From Streptomyces composti (GTDB lineage: Bacteria; Actinomycetota; Actinomycetes; Streptomycetales; Streptomycetaceae), in assembly GCF_012034205.1 (NCBI RefSeq), contig NZ_JAATEM010000028.1, positions 38,397 through 102,396 on the forward strand: a stretch of 64,000 bases of DNA. Reading direction: 5' to 3'. Positions 43,301 to 50,060 of the stretch are shown here, one piece after another. The notes beneath the pieces are model-generated. The model had not been told where the DNA came from. It saw only the letters and a list, made by a program, of their open reading frames with translations, and ran no database searches. Numbering within the stretch: position 1 is the first letter of the stretch; the number at the start of each line of letters is the position of its first letter. Made by a program: the position numbers and the translations under genes.

Positions 43301-43334
43301 CCCCGCCCCGTCCGTTGCCCCGCCCCGTCCGTTG
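43301..43334. repeat. 17-bp tandem repeat between lhr and nei
   Basis: CCCCGCCCCGTCCGTTG occurs twice in tandem (43301-43317 and 43318-43334), followed by decaying GCCCCGTCCG copies to about 43370. Confidence 0.75.
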
Positions 43335-43408
43335 CCCGTCCTTGCGTGCCCCGTCCGGCGCCCCGTCCGCGACCGGCCATTTCGCGGCCGGCGTGCCACC
43401 CTTGAGCC

Positions 43409-44353
43409 ATGCCCGAAGGAGACACGGTCTGGCAGGCGGCGCGACGGCTGCACAGCGCCCTCGCGGGCAGGGTGCTGACCCGCAGCGATCTGCGGGTGCC
43501 CCGGTTCGCCACGGCCGACCTCACCGGCCGCACCGTCCTCGACGTCACCCCGCGCGGCAAGCACCTGCTCACCAGGATCGAGGGCGGCCTGACTCTGCAC
43601 TCGCATCTGCGGATGGACGGGGCGTGGAAGGTGTTCGCCGGCGGCGAGCGCTGGACCGGCGGTCCCGCCCACCAGATCCGGGTGATCCTCGGCACCGCCG
43701 GGCGCACCGCGGTCGGCTACCGCCTGCCCGTGCTCGAGCTGCTGCGCACCGCCGACGAGGACCGCGCGGTCGGCCACCTCGGACCCGACCTGCTGGGCCC
43801 CGACTGGGACCCCGAGACGGCCCTGGCCAACCTCCTGAAGGACCCGGACCGCCCGCTCGGCGAGGCGCTCCTCGACCAGCGCAACCTCGCCGGCATCGGC
43901 AATGTGTTCAAGAGCGAGCTCTGCTTCCTGCTCGGCGTCACCCCCTGGCTCCCGGTGGGCGCCCTGCCCGCCGACCGCGCCGCATACCTGCCCGAACTCG
44001 CCAAGACGCTGCTGGACTTCAACCGCGAGCGCCCGATCCGCAGAACCACGACCACGACCGCCCCGGCCGGCGTGCCGCCCGTGGTGACCGGCCCGGCCGC
44101 GCCTACCGGCGCCCCATCGCACCCGGGCAGGCGTCCCTCCCGCGCATCGGGCGCGGCGTCCGGCCGAGGGCCCGATCTCTTCGTCTACGGCCGTGCGTCC
44201 CGCCCCTGTCTGCGCTGCGGCACGCCCATCCGGGTCGCCGACCAGGGTGACGGCTCCCGCGAGCGGCCCACCTACTGGTGCCCCGTCTGCCAGCGCGGCC
44301 CGGCCCCCGAGCCCGGAAGGTCCCGCCGCGACCGCACCCGCCCGACCGGCTGA
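43409..44353 (+). CDS. Fpg/Nei-family DNA glycosylase/AP lyase (endonuclease VIII type)
   Basis: Base-excision repair enzyme of 314 residues. It begins MPEGDTVW with catalytic Pro2 and Glu3, the Nei-type N-terminus. The H2TH region contains EALLDQRNLAGIGNVFKSELCF, and the zinc finger closes the protein (CLRCGTPI ... YWCPVCQR). A basic, Thr/Pro/Gly-rich insertion (about 213-258) separates H2TH from the zinc finger. The region 43288-43408 before it holds GC-rich repeats. It is on the strand of lhr and may be cotranscribed with it. Equivalent mycobacterial proteins (Nei2) remove oxidised pyrimidines. Confidence 0.93.
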   Translation: MPEGDTVWQAARRLHSALAGRVLTRSDLRVPRFATADLTGRTVLDVTPRGKHLLTRIEGGLTLHSHLRMDGAWKVFAGGERWTGGPAHQIRVILGTAGRTAVGYRLPVLELLRTADEDRAVGHLGPDLLGPDWDPETALANLLKDPDRPLGEALLDQRNLAGIGNVFKSELCFLLGVTPWLPVGALPADRAAYLPELAKTLLDFNRERPIRRTTTTTAPAGVPPVVTGPAAPTGAPSHPGRRPSRASGAASGRGPDLFVYGRASRPCLRCGTPIRVADQGDGSRERPTYWCPVCQRGPAPEPGRSRRDRTRPTG

Positions 44354-44480
44354 CCGCGGGCCGAGGAGCCGCACCCGCACCGGGGCCGCGGCCGCAGGAC
44401 GGCCGGCTGACCGCCCGCCCTGCACGACGGGGAGGCCACATCACCCGGTCACGGGCGCAGGCGCAGCGCCCTTGAAACCG

Positions 44481-44738
44481 TCACCCCACCCCTTGCCCAC
44501 CACCCCGGGGCCCCGTGAGCACCCGCCAGGCTCGGCGCCACCGCCCGGCCGCCAGGGCGCCCTCCGCCTGCCGCTTGGGCACGCAGTGCACCGGCAGCAG
44601 GCTCAGCCCCCAGCCTCCGGCGGCGACCGCCGCCTCCAGCACGCCGGCACCGGGCGCCAGCACGAGTCGTGCCAGCGCCCACCACCACAGAAGCCCGAGG
44701 CTCGCAGCGGCCCCCCAGCGCGCTGTGCGCGCCGCCAC
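44481..44738 (-). CDS. Small membrane protein downstream of dps
   Basis: Possible protein of 85 residues with two hydrophobic segments (LGLLWWWALARLVLAPGAGV and GVLEAAVAAGGWGLSLLPV) followed by a basic, Gly-rich tail. The GTG start at 44738 lies one base after the dps stop codon, consistent with translational coupling. Unknown function. An alternative is that this is only a chance open frame in GC-rich DNA, but spacing and membrane-like composition favour a gene. Confidence 0.55.
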   Translation of the reverse strand: MAARTARWGAAASLGLLWWWALARLVLAPGAGVLEAAVAAGGWGLSLLPVHCVPKRQAEGALAAGRWRRAWRVLTGPRGGGQGVG

Positions 44739-44739
44739 G

Positions 44740-45210
44740 TCACCCGTTCTCGGCCTGGAACATCCAGTGCTGCTTCTCGAGGTCGGCGGTGACGCCGATG
44801 AGGATGTCCTGGGTCACCGGATCCGGTTCCTCGGTCGCGGCCACCCGCTCCCGCATCCGGGCGATCACCGCGCCCAGCGCGTCGACGAGCGTGCCCACGG
44901 CCGTGGTGTCGTCGACCCAGCCTTCGGGCGTGACCCCGATACCGCTGCCGACGGCCACCGTGGCCGCACGTCCGTCCGGGGAGACGCCCAGTGCCGCGCA
45001 GCGCTCCGCCACGGTGTCGGAATGCTGGCGGGCGACGGTCACCACCTCGTCGAGTTGCAGGTGGACCGACCGGAAACGCGGCCCGACCACGTTCCAGTGG
45101 ATCTGCTTGGCCACCAGGGCGAGATCGATCAGGTCGACGAGGGCGCCTTGCAGCGCCTCGGAGACGGTCTTGAGATTCGCATCGGACAACGGGCTCTTCA
45201 CGACGTACAT
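44740..45210 (-). CDS. dpsB: Dps-family ferritin-like DNA/iron-protection protein
   Basis: Protein of 156 residues forming the four-helix Dps fold. The ferroxidase-centre residues are visible in KQIHWNVVGPRFRSVHLQLDEV (read in two parts: His38 in IHWNVVG; His50 and Asp54 in VHLQLDE). The protein would assemble into dodecamers that oxidise and store iron and condense DNA under stress. ATG 45208-45210 has GGAGG five bases upstream. The symbol follows position: S. coelicolor has three Dps proteins and the one at this locus is DpsB. No extended basic tail is present at either end. Confidence 0.92.
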   Translation of the reverse strand: MYVVKSPLSDANLKTVSEALQGALVDLIDLALVAKQIHWNVVGPRFRSVHLQLDEVVTVARQHSDTVAERCAALGVSPDGRAATVAVGSGIGVTPEGWVDDTTAVGTLVDALGAVIARMRERVAATEEPDPVTQDILIGVTADLEKQHWMFQAENG

Positions 45211-45324
45211 CCGCACCTCCGTGACTCACCCCCCGCGGCTCGCCCCCCGTGATCCCTCAACCATGACCGCCGCGGGGCACACCGGCAAACGCACCCCCCG
45301 CACCACGACTACCCCCGAAACGCG

Positions 45325-45375
45325 AAAAACCCCGGCGGCACCCCTCCGGTTTCCCGGAAGGGCCCCTCCGGGGCC
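45325..45375 (-). terminator. clgR terminator with T-tract
   Basis: On the minus strand an outer stem CCCCGG...CCGGGG (45368-45373 with 45330-45335) encloses a second stem around TTCCGGGAAACCGG. It is followed directly by TTTTT (45325-45329), one of the few classic U-tailed terminators in the window. It lies 23 bp after the clgR stop. Confidence 0.8.
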
Positions 45376-45397
45376 TGTCACACCTTCACGCCGCCGT

Positions 45398-45778
45398 TCA
45401 GGCGGCGACCACGTCCACCGCCTCGGCAGGTGCCTTGATGGTCACCCGTTCCGGTGGCACACCGGTCACGGAGACGGAACCCAGCATCGGGCGCACCGGC
45501 GTGGGCACAGGTTCGCTGGGGGTCGCAGCAGCAGACTGGGCCAGCTCGGCGAGAGCGAGTTCGTCGCTGACTTCCCGCATGAGCTCGGACATCCGTACGT
45601 CCAGCGCGTCGCAGATGGCGGCGAGCAGTTCGGAGGAAGCCTCCTTCTGCCCCCGCTCCACCTCGGAGAGATAGCCGAGTGAGACTCGGGCGGACGAGGA
45701 GACTTCGCGCAGAGTACGGCCCTGGCGCTGGCGCTGCCGACGCAGCACGTCACCCAGCAGGCGACGGAGCAGAATCAT
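45398..45778 (-). CDS. clgR: Clp protease gene regulator ClgR (XRE family)
   Basis: DNA-binding activator of 126 residues. The helix-turn-helix domain spans about 10-70 (GRTLREVSSSARVSLGYLSEVERGQKEASSELL read in parts). The ARVSLGYLSEVERGQKEASS block is diagnostic for actinobacterial ClgR, which activates clp protease and repair genes. The C-terminus ends in AEAVDVVAA, an Ala-Ala end like the C-terminal Ala-Ala that makes ClgR a Clp substrate in Streptomyces. ATG 45776-45778 follows GGAGGGAG. It lies downstream of cinA-pgsA on the same strand, the conserved actinobacterial order. Confidence 0.92.
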   Translation of the reverse strand: MILLRRLLGDVLRRQRQRQGRTLREVSSSARVSLGYLSEVERGQKEASSELLAAICDALDVRMSELMREVSDELALAELAQSAAATPSEPVPTPVRPMLGSVSVTGVPPERVTIKAPAEAVDVVAA

Positions 45779-45914
45779 CGGTGGCTCCCTCCTCGGACCG
45801 CATGGCCGCATCCTTCTCGCCCCACCGTACCGCCTCGCGCCGCGGCCGTGCGGGGAGCGATGTCGTGTTCACTCAGGGCTGCAAACATCAAAACCCCCCG
45901 TTCCGTTCCGTATC

Positions 45915-46433
45915 CTATGCCCGCTCATTCCCGGTCTGATCGCCCGCAAGCTCCTCGAGGAGCAGTGCGAGTACGCTCCGTACACTCTCCATACGAATTT
46001 CCGCGCGGTCGCCGTTCAACCGCAGGTGCCGCACTTTTCCGCCGCGGGCTGAACCGGAACCTTGCGCGAAGGGTCCGTGCACCGCCACGAAGACCGTGCC
46101 CACAGCCTGCCCGTCCTGGGGGTCGGGGCCTGCGACACCGGTGGTCGCGATGCCCCAGTCGGCGCCCAGAACCCTGCGCGCCCCTGCGGCCATCTGCCCC
46201 GCGACCTGGGCATCCACCGCTCCCTTGCGCTCCAGCAGCTCGGCGTCGACGCCGAGCAGGCGGTGCTTGAGGTCGGTGGCGTACGCGGTCACCGAACCCC
46301 GGAACACCTTCGAGGCGCCGGGGACCGAGGTGATCTCCGCGGACACCAGTCCGCCGGTCAGGGATTCGGCGACGGCCAGAGTGCTGCCGTGCACGGTGAG
46401 TAGCCGCACGACGTCGGCGGCCGTGGAGCTCAC
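45915..46433 (-). CDS. cinA: CinA C-terminal-type nicotinamide-nucleotide amidohydrolase
   Basis: Protein of 172 residues comprising only the CinA C-terminal domain (PncC). It deamidates nicotinamide mononucleotide in pyridine nucleotide salvage. Motifs: LAVAESLTGGLVSAEIT, VFRGSVTAYATDLK, and GIATTGVAGPDPQDGQAVGTVFVAV. The longer form with an N-terminal MoCF domain is absent. GTG 46431-46433 overlaps the pgsA stop (GTGA) and has GGAGGAG eight bases upstream. Cotranscribed with rimO and pgsA upstream and followed by clgR. Confidence 0.92.
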   Translation of the reverse strand: MSSTAADVVRLLTVHGSTLAVAESLTGGLVSAEITSVPGASKVFRGSVTAYATDLKHRLLGVDAELLERKGAVDAQVAGQMAAGARRVLGADWGIATTGVAGPDPQDGQAVGTVFVAVHGPFAQGSGSARGGKVRHLRLNGDRAEIRMESVRSVLALLLEELAGDQTGNERA

Positions 46434-47374
46434 TCTGCCGTCTCCTCCAACGCCGCCTTGCGCTCGGCGATTCCCTTCCGGCGCAGCACAATGGCCTGTC
46501 TCACATAGTCCAGTCCGGTCACCACGGTCAGCACGACCGCCGCGGCCATCACCCAGAAGCGCAGGGTGGCCAGCCAGCCCGTCAGCGCCAGCACATACAT
46601 GCCGACGGCGACGCCCTGAGTGAGCGTCTTGAGCTTGCCGCCGCGGCTGGCGGGGATGACGCCATAGCGGATGACCAGAAAACGCAGCAGGGTGATGCCG
46701 AGTTCCCGGCCGAGGATCACGCCGGTGACCCACCAGGGCAGGTCGCCCAGCGCGGAGAGACAGATCAGTGCCGCTCCCATGATCGCCTTGTCGGCGATCG
46801 GGTCGGCGATCTTCCCGAAGTCGGTGACGAGGTTGTAGGTGCGGGCCAGATGACCGTCGAACAGGTCGGTGATCATGGCGATGGCGAAGGCCGCCCAGGC
46901 GAGTGAGCGCCAGGCCGGGTCGTAGCCGCCGTCGGCCAGCATCAGCATGACGAAGGCCGGCACCAGGAGCAGCCGCAGCATGGTGAGCAGGTTGGCGATG
47001 TTCCAGACGCTGGCCTGGTTCACCGCCGCGGCCGCGATCTTCCCGCCCCGCGCCGGCTTGCCGTTGTCGGCACCCGCGCTGTCGGCGGGCACCTTCCCGG
47101 ACACGGCCGCCGCCGCGACATCGGCTCCGGAGAGCTCGCCGCCGGCGGAGGCACCACCGGACGCGCCGCCGGAGGGCTCCTGCGCCTCACGTGCGGCCGT
47201 GCGGCGTCCCGCGAAGGCGCGTCCGCCGGCCTGACCGGTCTTGCGGCCGGCGCCGGGCTGTCCGGCTCCGGAGCCGCGGCCGGCGGCCGCTGCGGGTCCG
47301 CCCGGCGTCGCGCTCGCGGCCGCCCGGCGCGCGCCGACGGGGCCTCCTGCCGCGGATGCCGGGATTCCCGTCAT
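46430..47374 (-). CDS. pgsA: CDP-diacylglycerol--glycerol-3-phosphate 3-phosphatidyltransferase
   Basis: Membrane enzyme making phosphatidylglycerol phosphate. Length 314 residues, about 120 longer than typical because of an Ala/Gly-rich N-terminal extension (1-115). The CDP-alcohol phosphotransferase signature is complete: DLFDGHLAR then G and the two Asp in FGKIADPIADK (D-x2-DG-x2-AR-x8-G-x3-D-x3-D). About five membrane spans follow NLLTMLRLLLVPAFV. ATG 47372-47374 overlaps the rimO stop (ATGA) and has GAGGAGG upstream. Another paralogue may do part of the job elsewhere, so exact substrate is inferred. Confidence 0.92.
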   Translation of the reverse strand: MTGIPASAAGGPVGARRAAASATPGGPAAAAGRGSGAGQPGAGRKTGQAGGRAFAGRRTAAREAQEPSGGASGGASAGGELSGADVAAAAVSGKVPADSAGADNGKPARGGKIAAAAVNQASVWNIANLLTMLRLLLVPAFVMLMLADGGYDPAWRSLAWAAFAIAMITDLFDGHLARTYNLVTDFGKIADPIADKAIMGAALICLSALGDLPWWVTGVILGRELGITLLRFLVIRYGVIPASRGGKLKTLTQGVAVGMYVLALTGWLATLRFWVMAAAVVLTVVTGLDYVRQAIVLRRKGIAERKAALEETAE

Positions 47375-48867
47375 CTGCCTGCCTCCTCACCGCGCGTGAG
47401 CGCACCCTGGAACAGCGGTTCGGCGACCAGGTCGACGCCCTCGGTGCCCACCACCTTCGCCTCGACCATACGGCCGACGTCCAGTCCCTCGCCGTTCGTC
47501 AGCAGCACCTGGCCGTCGGTCTCGGGTGCCTGGTGGGCGGCGCGGCCGTACACGCCGTCCTCCTCGTCCACGGACTCCACCAGTACCCGCAGGGTCTCGC
47601 CGACCCGTTCCTCGGCGCGCTGGGAGACCAGCTCCTCGGCGAGGCGCGAGACGTGGGCCAGCCGCTCGGCGACCACGTCCTCGGGGAGCTTGTTCTCGTA
47701 GGTCGCCGCCTCGGTGCCCTCCTCGTCGGAGTAGCCGAAGACGCCGATGGCGTCGAGCCGGGCGTGGTTCAGGAAGCGTTCCAGCTCGGCGAGGTCGGCC
47801 TCGGACTCGCCGGGGAAGCCGACGATGAAGTTGGAGCGGACGCCGGCCTCGGGAGCCCTGGAGCGGATGGTGTCGAGCAGCTCCAGGAACCGGTCGGTGT
47901 CGCCGAAGCGGCGCATGGCGCGCAGTACGCCGGGCGCGGAGTGCTGGAAGGACAGGTCGAAGTAGGGGGCGACCTTCTCGGTGGAGGTCAGCACGTCGAT
48001 CAGGCCGGGCCGCATCTCGGCCGGCTGGAGGTAACTGACCCGGACCCGCTCGATGCCGTCGACTCCGGCCAGCTCGGGCAGCAGGGACTCCAGCAGGCGG
48101 ATGTCGCCGAGGTCCTTGCCGTAGGAGGTGTTGTTCTCGGAGACCAGCATGATCTCCTTCACGCCCTGCTCGGCGAGCCAGCGCGTCTCGTTCAGCACGT
48201 CGCTGGGGCGGCGGGAGATGAAGGAGCCGCGGAAGGAGGGGATGGCGCAGAAGGAGCAGCGCCGGTCGCAGCCGGAGGCGAGCTTGACCGAGGCGACCGG
48301 GGAGCCGTCCAGGCGGCGGCGCAGGGGCGCGCGGGGTCCGGAGGCGGGTGCGAGGCCGTCCGGCAGGTCGCCGGGCCCCTGCTCCGGCACGGCGGGCCCG
48401 TGCCCGGGCAGCACCACGGAGGCGGCCGATTCCTGCCGCTCGACCGGGCTGATCGGCAGCAGCTTGCGCCGGTCGCGAGGGGTGTGCGCGGCGTGGATGC
48501 CGCCGCTGAGGATGGTCTGCAGGCGCTCGGAGATCTGCGTGTAGTCGTCGAAGCCGAGCACGCCGTCGGCCTCGGGGAGGGCCTCGGCCAGTTCCTTGCC
48601 GTACCGCTCGGCCATGCAGCCCACCGCCACCACGGCCTGCGTTCTGCCGTGCTCCTTGAGGTCGTTGGCCTCCAGGAGGGCGTCGACGGAGTCCTTCTTG
48701 GCGGCCTCGACGAATCCGCAGGTGTTGACGACGGCGACGTCCGCTTCGGCGGCGTCCTCCACGAGCTGCCAGCCGTCCGCCTCCAAACGGCCTGCGAGCT
48801 CCTCCGAGTCCACCTCGTTACGGGCGCAGCCAAGGGTGACGAGTGCGACGGTACGGCGTTCAGGCAT
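47371..48867 (-). CDS. rimO: Ribosomal protein S12 methylthiotransferase
   Basis: Radical-SAM methylthiotransferase of 498 residues that modifies the conserved Asp of ribosomal protein S12. The N-terminal cluster cysteines are Cys14 (TLGCARNEVDSE), Cys50 (NTCGFVEAA) and Cys84 (VGCMAERY). The SAM motif is CDRRCSFC (Cys200, 204, 207). TLGCARN and NTCGFVEAAKKDS distinguish RimO from MiaB, which is also encoded in the window. An insertion of about 45 residues before the SAM domain (about 145-190) is Pro/Gly-rich. ATG 48865-48867 starts the protein. First gene of rimO-pgsA-cinA, with four-base overlaps throughout. Confidence 0.95.
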   Translation of the reverse strand: MPERRTVALVTLGCARNEVDSEELAGRLEADGWQLVEDAAEADVAVVNTCGFVEAAKKDSVDALLEANDLKEHGRTQAVVAVGCMAERYGKELAEALPEADGVLGFDDYTQISERLQTILSGGIHAAHTPRDRRKLLPISPVERQESAASVVLPGHGPAVPEQGPGDLPDGLAPASGPRAPLRRRLDGSPVASVKLASGCDRRCSFCAIPSFRGSFISRRPSDVLNETRWLAEQGVKEIMLVSENNTSYGKDLGDIRLLESLLPELAGVDGIERVRVSYLQPAEMRPGLIDVLTSTEKVAPYFDLSFQHSAPGVLRAMRRFGDTDRFLELLDTIRSRAPEAGVRSNFIVGFPGESEADLAELERFLNHARLDAIGVFGYSDEEGTEAATYENKLPEDVVAERLAHVSRLAEELVSQRAEERVGETLRVLVESVDEEDGVYGRAAHQAPETDGQVLLTNGEGLDVGRMVEAKVVGTEGVDLVAEPLFQGALTRGEEAGR

Positions 48868-48904
48868 GGGCTCAAGAGTACTTCGTCCCGCTGACACCCC
48901 ACGT

Positions 48905-48938
48905 CGACGGGGTTGACCGAACTCGGCCAACCCCGTCG
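48905..48938 (-). terminator. Hairpin between the RodZ-like gene and rimO
   Basis: A perfect 11-bp stem CGACGGGGTTG (48905-48915) / CAACCCCGTCG (48928-48938) with a 12-base loop, 36 bp after the RodZ-like stop and 37 bp before rimO. It could terminate the upstream gene or fold in the rimO leader. Confidence 0.6.
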
Positions 48939-48974
48939 CGAAAGCACCCGTGACGCCGGTTGTCCGGCGCAGGC

Positions 48975-49805
48975 TCAGCCGGCCTGCGGATCGCCCTTGG
49001 TGTAGGTCAGGCGCTCCACGGCACCGGGCTGCCAGTCGTCCTCGATCTTCTTGCCGTTGACGAACAGATCGATGTTGCCGGCGTTGCCCAGGACCAGGTT
49101 GATCTTGGAGCTGTCCTGGAAGGTCTCGGACTGGCCCTTCTTGAGCAGCCCGTCGAACAGCGCGCGGCCGTTGTGGTCCTTGGCCGAGATCCAGCTGGGT
49201 CCGTCGACCGCGCTGACCTTGACGGTCACCTTGTCCTGGGGTGCGGCGGCGATGGCGCTGTCCGACGGCGCGGGCTTGGGGTCGACCGGCTTCTTGGCCT
49301 TCGGGGTGGGCGTGGCGGACGCCTCGGTGGCGGCGGCGTCGGCGAGGTTGCTCTTGCCGCCGGTGTCGTCGCCTCCCTTGATCAGGGTGAAGCCGACGAA
49401 GCCGATGACGGCGACGATCGCGGCCACCATGGCCGCGGTCCAGTTCGGGCCGCGCCGTTCCGGACGGATGCGTTCCGCCTCGAACAGGGGGGCGGCAGGG
49501 GTGGGTGCGGGACGGCCGCCGTGCTCGGCGTCGTACTGGGCGAGCAGCGGGGCGGGGTCGATGCCGACGGCCTTGGCCAGGGTCCGGATGTGCCCGCGGG
49601 CGTAGACGTCACCACCGCAGGGTGCGAAGTCGTCCGCCTCGATGGCGTGAATGATGGAGATGCGGACCCGGGTGGCGGTACTGACGTCGTCTACGGTGAG
49701 CCCGGCGGCGATACGTGCCTGCTGCAGGGCACGGCCGACGGAGGGGCGGGCTTCCTCGGACGCGTCGTCGAACGGACGCTCGTCTTCAGGGGAGTTGCCG
49801 ATGGA
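48975..49805 (-). CDS. RodZ-like helix-turn-helix membrane protein (DUF4115)
   Basis: Protein of 276 residues. The cytoplasmic HTH_25-type domain (about 22-90: VGRALQQARIAAGLTVDDVS, DVYARGHIRTLAKAVGID) is followed by a charged linker, one membrane segment (about 125-146, WTAAMVAAIVAVIGFVGFTL), an Ala/Thr/Pro-rich stalk and a C-terminal extracytoplasmic DUF4115 domain (VSAVDGPSWISAKD ... NIDLFVNGK). This is the RodZ layout, associated with the MreB cytoskeleton and cell shape. I chose GTG 49803-49805 after AAAGG; GTG 49835 is also in frame. It lies between ftsK and rimO as in other actinobacteria. Confidence 0.88.
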   Translation of the reverse strand, partial: SIGNSPEDERPFDDASEEARPSVGRALQQARIAAGLTVDDVSTATRVRISIIHAIEADDFAPCGGDVYARGHIRTLAKAVGIDPAPLLAQYDAEHGGRPAPTPAAPLFEAERIRPERRGPNWTAAMVAAIVAVIGFVGFTLIKGGDDTGGKSNLADAAATEASATPTPKAKKPVDPKPAPSDSAIAAAPQDKVTVKVSAVDGPSWISAKDHNGRALFDGLLKKGQSETFQDSSKINLVLGNAGNIDLFVNGKKIEDDWQPGAVERLTYTKGDPQAG

Positions 49806-50007
49806 CACGGGCGCGCCTTTCGAGCGTGTAGCCACCTGTGCTGGAGGTTCAGTCTAGGGGTAGTACAAAAGGGTGGGGCAACCGGGCGGTCGGAACTTAT
49901 ACGCCATCGGAATGGCCCGACATCCCGGTGGTGGACCTGCTGTCTGTTCCTTCCCTCAAGTTGACGTTCGTCGCAGGGAAAGGGTTGCTCAATGATCCCT
50001 TACGGGT

Positions 50008-50054
50008 GAGTCACGATCGTCCACCTGGGCGCCCCGGCGGGACGACCGTGACTC
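50008..50054 (-). terminator. ftsK terminator hairpin
   Basis: A 15-bp stem with one mismatch (GAGTCACGATCGTCC 50008-50022 with GGACGACCGTGACTC 50040-50054) lies six bases beyond the ftsK stop. The loop can fold further (GGGCGCCCC). Confidence 0.75.
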
Positions 50055-50060
50055 CTGTGC

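Noticed and set aside
38248..43707. Open frame of about 1,800 codons antisense to lhr, continuous with the AraC gene
   Set aside because: It arises because the GC-rich third positions of lhr leave the opposite strand without stops. The amino-acid composition (His/Arg/Gln/Gly/Val-rich) is typical of antisense shadow frames and no domain was recognised. Only the part from 38247 down is the AraC regulator.
45779..45914. ClgR autoregulatory operator upstream of clgR
   Set aside because: GTTCACTCAGGGCTGC vaguely resembles the GTTCGC-N5-GCG operator, but key positions differ, so no site was annotated.
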